64,000 bases of DNA from Lepidonotus clava (GCA_936440205.1 OW387147.1:27305629-27369628); one strand, 5' to 3'. Numbered from the stretch's first letter, positions 51,101 through 62,110 are shown. The notes: generated by a model from the letters alone, not told the origin. A program made the numbers and translations.

Positions 51101-54100
51101 ATTAGAGAACGTGTTGTCATTAGACATTTATATGCTAACTCTGAATAGATTTCTGGTCATCCGTATGATCAAGGGAGAACCTGACCTTGGCCGGTGATTC
51201 GTATTCATGAAACACCAACCAATGACTCACACCTCTGTGGTGCTGCTGATCCCTTCCCAAAATTTGATCATGGCCCATGCATACAAACGTATTCCTCCCC
51301 TTTCCCTGTACTACCTGTGACTCATTGTCGAATCGAGTTCAATAGTTCAATTTAGACAGATCAGTCAATTCACATTGCGTTGAATAGCCATCATGTTGTT
51401 ATAATTGAGCGATAAATTATGTATGTGATCACTGACATAGCGCTGTGGCTGGTTGGTGGACAATGCCCGTGAGGTATAGAATTTTGGTCAAAAGCTACGA
51501 TATGATATGACAGATATTATCACTATACACAATACAGTCTCACAAAAGAATATATAAGTATGATACTCCCAAAACTTTGCCATCAGCAATCAGTATGTGT
51601 TGATAGTTGGAAAATGACTTCAAATGTTGAATTTTAAATCAAATCACAATATATACAGTGCTATCATTGAAAACACCACAAAATAATGTTTTTTTTCCAA
51701 TTAGGAAAAAAATCAGTTAGATGTAAATTCCGCGTATAGTGTGTGCCTGGGAAACATTAGTTATACATGTGAATAACGTATGAGAATAAACTGGGATTAT
51801 AACGACCAGTCACTGATACCCAGCCATAGCCTGGAGGGTGAGGCAGTATGGGTAATATTCACCACCCACCTCCCAGCCAGCAGGTCGTGCTGGCTCAATG
51901 GGACGCTGGAGGGAAGGGGGAGGGAGGGAGGGGGAGGGCAGGTAGACGGCAATGATTGACATGTATACCGCCAGGTAACGCCACCATAATGGGACGCCCG
52001 GCCTAGAACAAAGTGATGTGTCACGTGACCAGGCCAAAAGTGGCCGGTTTGCGTGCGCAGCGCTTGTTGTCGGGTCGGGGTGGGGGTGGATGTGGTGGTG
52101 TGGGTGGGTGGGGAAGGGTGGTGTGGTGGTGTGGGGGGAGGTTGCTGGAGTGGGGGGGGGGGGGTGATGGAAGGGTAGGGGGGTAGAGGTGATTGATGGA
52201 TCAGTGTCGGGGTGTTTAAGATGGCGGGAACCGAGTTCTACGTAGAGATTTAGATTGAGGAAGGGCGTGTTTCATGGGATGAAAGTATGGGTATAAACTG
52301 GCCTTTGGTGACATGCCAAGAGGTACAGATTGCTGCACCACAATGGACTGCCCGTCAAGAAAGAGGCTTTGGGTCACAGAGTGCAAGTTTGTGTGCAGAA
52401 AGAACATGCAGAATCATTTTGGTATAAGATATAAAGATGTCTACTGCTGCATGTCAGGTTAAATTCGTCAGATGTTGAATATTATATATCTGATACCAAA
52501 TAATCATACATGTTCTTTCATTATGATCCAACCAAGAAAAAGGAGCGCTTTCCATCAGAACAAGTATAGACTATGACATTGAAATTAAGATATGGTTAGA
52601 TCCTAGACTCCTAATTCCCTGCAATTACAATGTTTGCGATATATACTACCCCTGAATCTATCTGCTTTACCAATGGTGCAAGCTGTCGGAATTCCATGTC
52701 ACAGTTTCACTACACACTAGGCACCACATCAGCACCACTCCTGCTATCTTTGTGTCAGTAAGGTAGCAGGTGGTGGTCACCTTAACTTTAAACTCTAGTG
52801 ACGTTTCCCCCTTGATGGTTAGAACCTAACCCCCGTTGACCTTTCCCTGGTCTAGACCCCTTAATTGAGTGGCGCGACGAGCTTGTTTAATTATTCACAA
52901 CCCTATTTGTAGCTCATTCAGAGAGACATACAGACCAAAACCATTGAACACAATTAAAGGAACAGTTTCTCTGTACTATGCAAAACTAGAGTACAATGGC
53001 AAATGGTGTTGAATTGAGTTGTCATTAGAAGTATGCGTGGCTGAAAGAAAATTGGTTATGACAGGATGAAAATAAATCAGATAATGCCAATAAAGAATCC
53101 TTTCGGAAATTCAACTCAACTTTATAACGAAAATATACAAAATGAAATAACCCGAAGAGAGATCGCATGAGATCACGCCCGAAAAAGAAATGAATAGAAA
53201 AATGAAAGAATAAATAGGGAAGTAAGTACATTGATTAATGATTAAAGATAGAAGCATGTATTGGTCGCAGATTCTAGTTTATACGTTAAACAGTGTGTAA
53301 TTTCTGTCCGTTGACCTGATTAAGTTATATTCCACCTGACATACCGACCACCGGAGTGAGGCAATACCACACGCAGAGGAAACCCTGCTGTCTACACTAA
53401 AACATTTACATTCAAGTTCCTTTGTAAATCAGACTAAAACCGCCCCCAGCAGAGAGGCTTTTAAGCAGTGCGTGTTTAAATTCCCCTCATTGCTAGGGCA
53501 ATGGGCATTAAGGGCTGACCGGCGCTGGCCGTGGCCCAGGGAGAGCAGGAATAGGGAGGGTTTTGTAGGTCATGGTGTATTTCATAGCTACTGCATGATT
53601 AACTTGAATCAACTTTACCATAAGATAACGAAATAACAACAGCACTGGTTGTTACTAGGAATTATGTTTACTAAGCCTTGGATATTTCCATTTGAAATAT
53701 CTCGAAAGATATATTATAATTTTACAATAACAGAAAGAGGGCGAATTTTTGTGATCATTAAATTTTGGCGATCAAACCAGAAACAAACACCTTCGAAATC
53801 TCGCCCATACTGCATTGCGTCCATCTCACGTATCATTCCAAAGGTTGCAATATTGCCTCGACCTTTCCTTCCCACATTGAAACCACCATATTGACCTCAG
53901 GGTTGCATTTCCCTCAGAATACCACACTGAGGGTGTTAATCACAATATACGGGAAAGGGCCTCCAGGGGAAAGCAGTGGGGCACACCGGGCGCCCTCCCG
54001 TCCACTCCAGGCGAAGGACGCATTTGTTAAGTCGGTGGCGTCGTCTCACCTGTTGAATTTTTGATGAAGGGATTCCCTGGTTCAGCCCTGACCCTGCTTC

Positions 54101-57100
54101 GTAGCCTCCATGAGACAGTATACCACTAGCCGATTTTGACCGATTGTATTAGATAACCTATTACTTAATGCTTGATAAGTTGGTAGAATGATGTATGTCT
54201 TTAAAACGAGGATTTGATTTGCCTATCTATAATAATACGTATGTCGTAAGTGGTTTGGATTCAAAAGGTTTCATACTTGGAATTGGGGTAGTGGAATTTG
54301 ACCTTAAGACTGGGGCGTTCCGTTTTCAATTTTCCTAAATGGGAGAGCTAGTAGTAGGTCTAGTTTACTGTAAACGTGCGTATAGGTGCACTGCTAGAGG
54401 GGAACTATGTGTCTTGAGTAGCAAAAGGTGAGAATAGCCTGGGCTTAATATCTTATTATGCTTGTCACAAATCAATTATTCTATATACTGATATAGAATA
54501 TATTATGTTAAAGGTAACCCTAATAATGAGAATGAAAATAGGTATACGCAACTTTCGGCTAAGTTATTTCCGTCAGCACGCCAAACAGAAACTAGACTTA
54601 TTACACCTATCCTGTCTGAGTAGCTTTTTCATCTAAGCCCTATATAGGTAAAAATTGCTGTGAAATATGATTTGCGCCTTATTGGGAACCATCAGTGGGC
54701 GGAGACAATACGTTAGCCCGTGACCCAACAGGTAATGCCGTCCCCGAACAAAGACCAGTTTCTGCGTTAACTCACTCCATCAGTAGCCCACTGCATACCC
54801 GGCCCCCTATTTCTCTCCAATCTCGCTTCTGTCAGATCTGTGGCGGCTAAATCTACCCAGTATCGATTTTTTCAGTCCCCCACCCAGCCAAGTTCTCTGT
54901 GGCTAGAGTTGACTGTATCCATTTCCCTGTGGCCCACTGGGGTATAACCACATTTGCGTCGCTCCCTGCCCCGCGCGCGCTCCACAATACCTAGCTCACT
55001 TATCTCTAATTCATGACCAAATAGTGAGCACGGCCAAATACTATTTACCGAGAATATGGACAATAAATATTGATATCAATACCTGACGGTTGCCTGGTGA
55101 CCATTTAGCAGCCCGGCGGCCGCGGAAATAGGATAACTTTCCGCACACAATCTCCCACCACAAGTACTCTGTCCGGCAGGATCGTGTTGTGCTGGAGAGT
55201 GATCGGTCCGTGTATTGTCGGTGTACGACTAATGTATCAGCCACGTATTATTGTCGGTATGACAGTAAAGTGTTGTAGTGGTCATTTGTCTCACGGCAGG
55301 AAGCGTTCCGTTAAGGCCTATGTGTTTGTGACCAATGCATTTCCGGTTTCCGTCTGTCCATCCAGTTTCAGGGGCGGATTAAGGATTTTGAAAAGGGGGT
55401 GGGGTGGGGTGGGGCGTTAATGGAAAAATGTTTCATTAAATACTTTTTGGCCGAATTTTACATTGAAAAAGTCTAGATTTTGCCCCCCCAAAAAGGAAGG
55501 GGCCGCGTGCCCCCCCCCCCCCCCCTCTAAATCCGCCACTGAGTTTTGTGATATATCCGTCAGTCTCTGATTCTATAGGTATCCCTGTCTGAAACCAGGT
55601 GTTCTGTCTCTTTTCCTACAATCTAAATAATATACGGCCTCAATGTTATTATTTCCTTCTTTCTGTTAATTGTGGGCTGCGCCTTTGCGTGTCTGTAACT
55701 TGTTTTGTATGCCTGCGTATCTTCTGTCGGTCTGATTCAATATAGACCCGTCTTACTTTGATTTTATATATGCCAATCGATCTGTATAGTTTTATATGAT
55801 TCTCTGAAGGTGGGTCTCTCTAGAATATCTTTTTATCAGACAAATTCGTAAATGTATGTATATATATAGTCTACGAACATTTCACTTTGTATCATTTCTT
55901 ATAGTGGAAAGTGGTTGTCTAGTCTACTTGTATGCACCTGCCATATTCTTTTTTTTTAATTTCTAGAGGCCAAATACATTGAAGGTACTAGAATCTTTTT
56001 GTCTGGTTTATTGGAATCCCCTGCAGCATTTCCTTCCAGTTACTGAGATTATGACTACGCTCTCTGCCTCTCTCAGATTCGTTTCTTCTATCATCACCTC
56101 TCAATTAATCAGAGGCCGTCCGTTATTTCTGTTTTACCTCCTTTAGTTTTCTTAGCCTTCCTACATTGATTTGTATTTGTCTATAATCCATCTGACAGTC
56201 CCTTCCCATAGATGGGTCCTTATGTCCGTTCGATATTTCCTGGGAATGCAATTTCTTTACGTGACATGTCTATTTATGTTACTTCACATATCAAGACATT
56301 AGATTCCTTCTTTATTCATACTGTCTACCCATACTACAATAAACCAGACTCAAAGTTGGCCTAACTAGCCACCCATTCCATAGCTTCTCCCAATCACGTA
56401 GGCCGTTTAACATCACTGGAGCTAACCGCCATACCGATACACCCACCTCCAGTACCTTCCGGCCTTCAGTAGGCTACCTGGCCACATCGCGTGCCGTGGT
56501 TCCAGAACCGTACTGATACGTCCGGCCCTATAAAGACGCCAGTTACAGGTGACAGTCCCGGAGGGCAGGAGATCCAGGGAGGGATTAAAGCGGCGGGATT
56601 GGGCGAGGGTAAAGGGGAGATCAGCCCTGTTGCCATCCCTGACAAGGTCAAGAGGACTGAGCCATACTGTGGTCTCCTAACCCCCCACCTCCCGGCCCCT
56701 CCAGGCGGTGGGCTCCGGGAGGGGCTGGGGCAGGGCAATATGACACGACCAGCCGGCAGCCAGGCCAATTGTGAGGAACAACATGAAGCCGTTCGGCCTA
56801 TAGGGACAGGCGGGCGTAGGCTAACAGAGCGCTGTTTGTCCCTGGGCTGAGGCTTCATCAGAGGTAGCGGGGGTGAGGGGTGGGTGGGGGCGGCCTGATG
56901 GCGTTGTTAGATGGCCCTGAATATTACCTGTACTGCGCCTTTTTGACTCGGCAAACAGAAGCACCCCGCCTCTCTCCTGTAGGTGGATACTGACGGTAAG
57001 GGGTGTGGGGAATGAAGTAGGAGGGCTTATAGTCAGGTACAACAATAATCCGCGATCCGCCTGTGCAGAATGTATTATTCCCCCAAAATGCCCCTCTCCA

Positions 57101-60100
57101 TGTATGGGCTATTTATCTCATACACACCCAGAGGAATGAAAGGACTGAAAAATTAAAAAGGTGACTTGTTAAGATACATTTATCTGTTGATGGGTTGGGT
57201 AAGTATGCTATTTGCATAATGCACTAAATTGAAATATTACAGCAAAAACAGATCGACTCCCTAACAAACCATAAATTTGAGTCTATTGCGAAGTAAACCT
57301 TTTTCTTCTCGGATAATCTTCCTTTTTATATTTACTGAGCCTATCTATGATTAATTGAAATCATTTTGAAATATCAAATTTCTCCTATTTTGATACTATT
57401 GCTAGATGAGCGAGGCTTTCAATCTTAATGCAATCTTTTGAAACTCGCGAATTCAGTGCTACACAAGGAAAACATTTCAATCTAAACAAAGACAAAGAGT
57501 TCCGTTCCTTGATCTAGACATTATCACAGTCAGCGCCGCCATAATACGAAAAATGTTAGAGGAACTGGAAAATTGTATTTATGCGGAAACTTTAATGGAC
57601 TGACATTTGCCGAGTTACAGTAGCTCGATCTAGGCTAAAGGGATTCTTCCAACTTTATAATGCGGTCTTTGTTCCTACATTGTTTCCACGAATGCTGACC
57701 TAGGCTAGACTTTCAGTGTCAGTATTTTGTTCTCAGGCTGGCGAGAATCGTTTAATCGAAACACAGCAGATTGTCTATCCCTTGATTCTGTGTAGGAGGA
57801 TGCACCTTTGTCAAGGTATAAAATACAGGTATTATTTTGAATTGCTGATCTCTTATTCCGGTATGAATAGGCCTATATAAGGCTAATTTTAAAATCCGAG
57901 CCAGCAACATAGGAACGCACTCTTCAGATACCTTTTAATGTAGTGGAAGCAAGAACAGCAAAATTTAAAAAAACAACTTACGCCTTAATAATTTTCTAGC
58001 GGCGATATGCATACAGATTGGGAAGCTACACGGCTCTGGGACTTACGCTAATGAACCTTTGATATTTAATTGAAAACAATAGAAACGTCAGATGTTCCAA
58101 GGAGGACAATTGGATTTGTTGCGCCTCAGGGCCTGGGTACAGATGCGACACCCAGCCGGGCACGTCGTACAGACTGCCTAACTCGATAACATTCACATTC
58201 AATCGAATTTACTCCGCATCTCGCCAGTTGTCATTCACGCGAGACCCTAGACCGGAAGCGAGAGCAAGACCACAGGAAGTCCGCTGGCGGCCATGTTTAT
58301 GTAATCTTGGGAAGTAGGATAATGCTATGGAAAGACGAAATGTAGAGGAGAGGGGGAGTCAGAAGAGGGGTGTCAGTATATGTGGGGAGAGATAGCGGCA
58401 GTATAAGGATGAGATAGTTAAGGGAAGGAGATGAAGGGACAAGAGATAGAAGGAGGGAGGAATCAGATATGAATGTGAGTATACATGGGGGAGAGATTAG
58501 GGCAGTATAAGGATGACACAGAAAGAGGCACAGAATAAAGGGAGAAGAGAAGGAAGGAGGGTGAAATCAGAGTAGAATTTTGAGTGGGGGAGAGACATGG
58601 GCAGTGTAAGTAGGAGACAGTAAAGGAAAGGGAAGGAAGGAAGGAAGAAGAGAGGGGAGCAGGGAAGGAGGGAAGAATGAAAGTAGACATGTGCGAATAT
58701 ATTGTAGACCACCGATTGAAGACGCGCAGGGGTGTGTTTTATGGGGAGAAGACAGGGGCAGGATGAGGATGAGACAGTAAAGGATAGGAAAAGGCCTAGA
58801 TGGGTCCATGGGGGATAAAAAAAAAGAAACCGACAAATGTTGAGGAAAGCGTTTGAGACTTAAGAAGAAAAGCCCATTGAAAGAAACGTTTTTCCCCTTG
58901 AACAGAGTATAGGGAGATCAGTAAGTTCCTAGAACCGTATGCAAAGTGGTGCGTTGGCTGAGAGGATGTACGAGGGGAGAATGTCTTTTGGTGATGGTCT
59001 CTTCAAATTAGCTCGAGCTATTCCCAAAGGCTATCGCGCGATTAACATTCTAATCTGATAAAGGCCCACCCAGCTACCTGCCTTTTTAACGATATGTACG
59101 TGCTAAAGAAAATGGAGCATGTATACGCTGCCTTTCTCTTTTCTTCTGAGTTAGGCCTAGTACTAGTAATTTTACGTATAAGGTATATGTTTATTGTCAA
59201 AGTAAAACGCAGTTTTAACGATAGACAATAATTAATTTCTTAAATCCATTATTTCATTACAGTGATCCATTATAGAAGAGAACGCTGGGTATTGTGATAA
59301 ACTGTTATACAAGAATCACACTTAAAGAGTTTGAAATTATGATTAAGTAAATTCCGAATTATAGCACTGTTCTCTTAATAATTATTTAAGATCCGAATTA
59401 GAATAGATACTATTTCAGGACACATCCTAAGAGCCTTACATTAACTACATAAACATCAAGGGGGATGGGGATGGGGAAGTTCAGAAACCCCGAAATCAAA
59501 GAATCACGTAACGTAACGTGTGTCAGGTTGGGTATCATGCATAACCAGTGTAACCAATTTACCAAATTCTGCGGTTAAAACAGTCTCAAACATGATCACG
59601 TTGACATGCTGTGGTTTTTGAACGTCCCAACTACTGATGTTTTTTTTTATCCGGATTACTTCTCTTAGAGTTTTCCTTGTGATACAGGTTAAGCATGTTT
59701 GCATGTAAAGACAACTTTCTCTATTGGATGTTGAGCCTGAGGACTTCTGGCAAACGTAGCATTAAGTTTATCATTATCATGTGCATCCATTGCATCAACT
59801 GATATCAAAGTATTAGTATCCTAGTCGATGCCACATGCGACGTGCAATAGCCTGTGTCTCAACTAGTAAACATGCAAGTTTGCGCCAAAGACACGTTTTC
59901 CCCTTCTGTAATCTTTCTGTTTATTCGGGTTATAAGATTGCCCTCTTAGCGTGTGACATGCGGTTGATTTCTTTGATATCTCCCGATAGAGAAGATCACG
60001 AAAATCTGTTTTGGAAACTTCTCAGACATTTGGGCGGACGCCAGAGGGCAAATTGAGTAACAGTGATTTTAGTTTTTTTTTAATTTTTACATCCCGAACG

Positions 60101-61986
60101 GGTTTCTAATGCATGTGTCATGCCTTATAAGTAATATTTTTAAAAGGTGTTGTATGTACTAACACCCAAGATTGAATGAACTGACATATCATAAATAGGT
60201 TTTCAATGTGTAATATGTTTTGGACAGGAGTGTGACAGGCCTTTCGGCTTTCATCGGAGTTATATGGCACAAAGTAATCACAGATATCTCTGGTCTAGTT
60301 GAACACAAAAAAGGTCAATCCTGTACCTGACAGACGCACAGAACCTTGAATTTCTCAGGCCAGCTTTGCTCTACAAGAACACTACGACCCTAGCCCTGGT
60401 TCCCCTCAAAGCCTAGCAAGCCCCCTCCTCCCAAATGCCTCACAACGACTCTTTATCAATGGCGCTAAAATTGCCCCCAGAGACTTCTGGGAACTCAGCC
60501 ATATTTCTCGTCAACAGTCTCGCGTTTCCTCGCGCTTTAGGCCGTGAACTCGCGGCATTTCAATCAGCGCGAAAAGAGGGGCAATTGGACTCCCGCCCTG
60601 CGTCCTTGACATTAATGAGAGCTGCCTTCCGATGCCATAGTAACCGCCAGAAATGTGGGGGATAATATACTCTTTATCGGTAATGCCCATGGAATCCATA
60701 TCCAACTGCTGAGGAATGCACAGCTTAATAATTTCTATGGTGCTTCACTCAAATGGGCCGCCGTTTCAGCAGGTGTTCTTTTGCTGCAATCAACTTCCGG
60801 TCAACAGTCCGCTTTACAGTGGAGTTCGACTGCGCCTGCGCCCGCAAGGCATTTCGGGAAAGGTCAAGTGGTAAAGCCCTTCTATCCCATGTTCTTTGTG
60901 GCGTTTGGTTTTAATCCGCAAAAAGAAAGTGGCTTACGTCAGAGTGTTGCTGGGGTTAGGTTTTGGCGAAAACAACCATCGACGGCGCCATTTTGGGACG
61001 CTGTCTAACCCGTCACTTCGGAATTGATTTCCCTCTACCCTCCGGTCTTAGCCAGTACGCATTCGTTCATATTAAATTGACGTTTATGGGACGCGCGTAG
61101 GACGTATGGCCAGCATTAATGGGTGAGCTTCACAATAAGTAGAAAACGCCCAGGAGGTGCTATTCGAGGCACATTACAAGCTGGCTTTTCTATGTTTGAT
61201 TCAAAGCAGAGGGTTAGATGTGTTATCCTCGTTATACCAGGCATTCATAACTGCCATGCTGGAGATCTCTCATGATAACACAGAGTGATCTTATGGCCCT
61301 TTTTCTGTGCTTAATGCTATAAGATGGATCGGTCTGGAGGAATATTAGTTGGGACAAGCTCCAATGCATCATATGATTTACAATAACGAATACAGATTTG
61401 AACGTAGCGTGGGCCAAAAAACAGAAGCCACCCAGTGATTGCTCGCACAGCATGTAAACAGAAGGTAGATAATATAATATCCCATCCAATCCAGGGTGTA
61501 CTTGGGGAAATATAATAGCAGAACCAAGTATGTATACAGACGGGAATTGGTTCATAGGTAGTTAGGGACAGATGAAGGCAGCGCCAAATACTCTATATCA
61601 AATCATATATCAAGGGAGACCTCATCCAATATAGACTAATAGTATTCACAGACTTGCTGTTACACGGAAGATGAGACTTAAGCTGTTTTTACCGGCAGTA
61701 AATGTCTTTTGGGTCAGCATAATATAATGTTATTAAATAACATTATTCATCCTATAACCAATTTACTACTCTTGTCACTGTTTACCTATGCGTCACCTAT
61801 GCATTTTAATCATTCTACTTTGAATTAGCCTCCACAATATGGAAACTATATCAATTTATAATTTATTTGGTGTGTTGATGTCTTAAACATTCATAAACCA
61901 TATGCATACATATCTATCCACCCTAAATTATCAACATTTTGGTAATAATTTCTTGTCTTTCTTTGTATTTTCCAGCCCGGAAGTAA
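39119..61986 (+). CDS. secreted cyclic-peptide precursor, candidate melanin-concentrating-hormone type (joined exons)
   Basis: Joining 39119-39141, 42862-42967, 48885-48983, 49790-49922 and 61976-61986 gives 123 codons, or 114 from the exon 2 ATG. The start at 39119 has a good context (gagcATGG) and an in-frame stop upstream. Around residues 15-31 lies a hydrophobic signal core, WLMAAVWLAVLSLSVSA. An acidic propeptide follows (DEQEVQDSRR... LEQDFKELVYMAVLELENEG), then KTKR as a dibasic cleavage site. The predicted mature peptide begins GRWQGF and contains CFRKTRSGRFLPYICW followed by KG and SRK. The two cysteines bracket 13 residues. The GR..P.CW pattern and the position at the precursor's C-terminus recall melanin-concentrating hormone, whose ring is smaller (vertebrate core C-LGRVYRP-CW). 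Ambulacrarian MCH-type precursors are reported in the literature. An alternative is a beta-hairpin antimicrobial peptide, since the peptide is about +6 with no acidic residue and ends CW like arenicin. I am confident of a secreted peptide precursor and less so of its family. Confidence 0.68.
39142..40198. other. intron 1, proximal part
   Basis: Includes a 172-codon + frame at 39191-39709 beginning at TTG, with a 113-codon antisense frame over the same bases. Neither resembles a known protein. No other feature is seen. Confidence 0.4.
40199..40386. repeat. G-rich GGT/GGA low-complexity tract
   Basis: The + strand is dense in ggtggagg and gggagg runs, able to form G-quadruplexes. The glycine-rich open frame here is a product of composition. 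Confidence 0.8.
40550..40925. repeat. minisatellite of about 20-22-bp units
   Basis: Degenerate head-to-tail copies of ctgtcctatcttaccaccca, around fifteen units, clearest at 40550-40700 and fading to the right. The open frame across it is repeat-driven. Confidence 0.8.
41030..41155. repeat. C/T-rich polypyrimidine tract
   Basis: Almost pure pyrimidine (cctccctctctctccctccc and onward), potentially H-DNA forming. Confidence 0.75.
41156..42266. other. intron 1, distal part
   Basis: AT-rich, with no feature recognised until the tandem array. Confidence 0.4.
42267..42865 (+). repeat. decayed tandem array of intron-exon junctions upstream of exon 2
   Basis: Five head-to-tail units precede the real exon 2 start: 42267-42398, 42399-42496, 42497-42604, 42605-42720 and 42721-42855 (132, 98, 108, 116 and 135 bp). 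Each begins with a counterpart of tttcagagccatggagag and the tgtggct signal-peptide codons, and ends with a counterpart of cccttcacatgaccttggaa and cctgttgtctgaccttgtgtc. The last full unit keeps a good acceptor (gtctttcag at 42726) and ATG (42731). Older units have lost the ATG or the acceptor. The real exon 2 is the sixth, intact copy. Confidence 0.85.
42862..42967 (+). CDS. exon 2: start region and signal peptide
   Basis: The acceptor gtgtctttcag ends at 42861. The exon carries ATG at 42866 in a good context (gagccATGG) and 34 codons with a classic signal core, WLMAAVWLAVLSLSVSA. It ends CTTCAG|gtaggt in phase 0. Confidence 0.75.
42968..45300. other. intron 2, proximal part
   Basis: No gene or repeat recognised. 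Short frames only. Confidence 0.4.
45301..46200 (+). promoter_or_regulatory. CpG-rich island in intron 2 with TATA and octamer
   Basis: The island holds a 14-bp palindrome CCACGCATGCGTGG at about 45746, an octamer ATTTGCAT at 45878-45885 and a TATA-like CTTTATAG near 45974 followed by G+C-rich sequence. It ends with CCAGTAGGGGGCCAG near 46170, close to the CTCF core. It could be an internal promoter or an enhancer. No exon with a donor can be defended. Confidence 0.35.
46201..47936. other. intron 2 interior
   Basis: Contains a 9-bp inverted repeat ATCGTCTAG/CTAGACGAT (about 46320-46385). Nothing else is recognised. Confidence 0.4.
47937..48252. mobile_element. MITE with TGGCCCGTTGCACAATG termini
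   Basis: TGGCCCGTTGCACAATG at the left is mirrored by CATTGTGCAACGGGCCA (17/17 in total at the two ends, with cattg at the inner edge). The inner arms also share ttcgttgt and acagcgaaa in inverted orientation. The 316-bp interior is AT-rich and non-coding. No target-site duplication is evident. Confidence 0.75.
48305..48312. promoter_or_regulatory. full CRE TGACGTCA in intron 2
   Basis: Exact palindromic CREB/ATF site about 570 bp before exon 3. Confidence 0.4.
48885..48983 (+). CDS. exon 3: acidic propeptide
   Basis: A phase 0-0 exon of 33 codons between ttctccccag and gtaagt. It is rich in D and E (DEQEVQDSRR, then LDTRDLEQDFKELVYMAVLE), as expected of a spacer or propeptide that balances a cationic peptide. 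Confidence 0.75.
49790..49922 (+). CDS. exon 4: dibasic cleavage site and cyclic peptide
   Basis: It follows ttgttttctcag. After LENEGRLSVGAASSAP comes KTKR, then GRWQGF and the CFRKTRSGRFLPYICW ring region and KG. The perfect donor GGAT|gtaagt splits the next codon (phase 1). If the intron is not removed, TGT AAG TAG follows, ending the protein in CK. Confidence 0.78.
49923..52019. other. intron 4, proximal part
   Basis: AT-rich, nothing recognised. Confidence 0.4.
52020..52195. repeat. CLEAR-type E-box followed by a G-rich tract
   Basis: GTCACGTGAC (52020-52029) is the palindromic E-box favoured by TFEB/USF-type factors. From about 52074 to 52190 the + strand is dominated by gtgggtggg-type repeats with a G12 run, and is quadruplex-prone. 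Confidence 0.6.
52196..55368. other. intron 4 interior
   Basis: Short frames only; no gene or repeat recognised. Confidence 0.4.
55369..55541. mobile_element. short MITE of the CAGGGGCGGAT type, second copy
   Basis: CAGGGGCGGATTAAGGATTT at the left and taaatccgccactg at the right are inverted, with G-rich and C16 tracts inside the arms. AGTTT occurs directly at both flanks (55364-55368 and 55542-55546), a probable target-site duplication. Its ends match the copy at 32.45 kb. Confidence 0.78.
55542..58180. other. intron 4, with a GC-rich patch
   Basis: Bases 56500-56900 are G+C-rich with long frames on both strands (119 and 130 codons) that mirror each other. Neither shows a family. The rest is AT-rich. 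Confidence 0.4.
58181..58310. promoter_or_regulatory. ETS/YY1-type promoter-like cluster in intron 4
   Basis: ACCGGAAGCG and CAGGAAGTCC (ETS) are followed by GGCGGCCATG (minus strand CATGGCCGCC, YY1-like). This is a TATA-less promoter signature. The minus-strand ATG opens only 15 codons. Confidence 0.3.
58340..58800. repeat. diverged purine-rich tandem repeat (about 100-155-bp units)
   Basis: Four recognisable copies start near 58384, 58488, 58586 and 58742, each with ggggagaga..gggcagtata and a following ggatgagacagtaaaggaag counterpart. The + strand is nearly pure purine in places. The open frames on the minus strand derive from this repeat. Confidence 0.75.
58801..60400. other. intron 4, nothing recognised
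   Basis: AT-rich with short frames only. Confidence 0.4.
60401..61010. promoter_or_regulatory. CpG-rich housekeeping-style promoter island (NRF1, ETS, YY1)
   Basis: Contains ACTTCCGGTC (ETS) near 60794, TGCGCCTGCGCCCGC (NRF1-like) near 60829 and GGCGCCATTTTGGG (YY1-like, AAAATGGCGCC on the minus strand) near 60987. No TATA box. A minus-strand ATG at the YY1 site opens 11 codons and then stops. No gene is assigned, and it lies inside intron 4 of the peptide gene. Confidence 0.38.
61011..61975. other. intron 4, distal part
   Basis: AT-rich. Contains a perfect 11-bp-arm palindrome ATAATGTTATT/AATAACATTAT at 61724-61746. Confidence 0.4.
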
Positions 61987-62110
61987 AGATCAGGAGATCC
62001 CCGGATGACAGACTGTTACCATAGGAACGCATCGTGATTGAATGTGGTCACATTCACTGCCGACTATGTCTGAGCAAGTTGGGTAATAAACAACAACAGA
62101 AACAACAACA
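61976..62110 (+). other. exon 5: last codons, stop and 3'UTR
   Basis: A strong acceptor (tttctttgtattttccag) is followed by CCCGGAAGTAA. Joined to the T from exon 4 this gives S-R-K-stop (stop at 61984-61986). AATAAA lies at 62085-62090, about 100 bp downstream. The cleavage site is estimated near 62105-62110. Confidence 0.6.
62085..62090 (+). terminator. polyadenylation signal AATAAA
   Basis: Canonical hexamer after the stop of exon 5, followed by a CAA-rich stretch. A second AATAAA occurs near 62443. Confidence 0.55.

Larger units (their letters stand above)
38945..62110 (+). other. gene span (transcript) of the secreted peptide precursor, five exons
   Basis: Proposed exons: 38945-39141, 42862-42967, 48885-48983, 49790-49922 and 61976 to about 62110. 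Introns are about 3.7, 5.9, 0.8 and 12.1 kb. All have GT-AG ends with pyrimidine-rich acceptors (gtgtctttcag, gttctccccag, tgttttctcag, tttgtattttccag) and donors gtaaaa, gtaggt, gtaagt and gtaagt. Phases are 2, 0, 0 and 1, and the joined frame is open throughout. The long introns against a 123-codon message are typical of animal neuropeptide genes. Confidence 0.7.

Noticed and set aside
56466-56858. 130-codon minus and 119-codon plus frames
   Set aside because: They are mirror-image frames in G+C-rich DNA without splice context or family match.
58463-58836. several 70-90-codon minus-strand frames
   Set aside because: They arise from the polypyrimidine strand of a tandem repeat.
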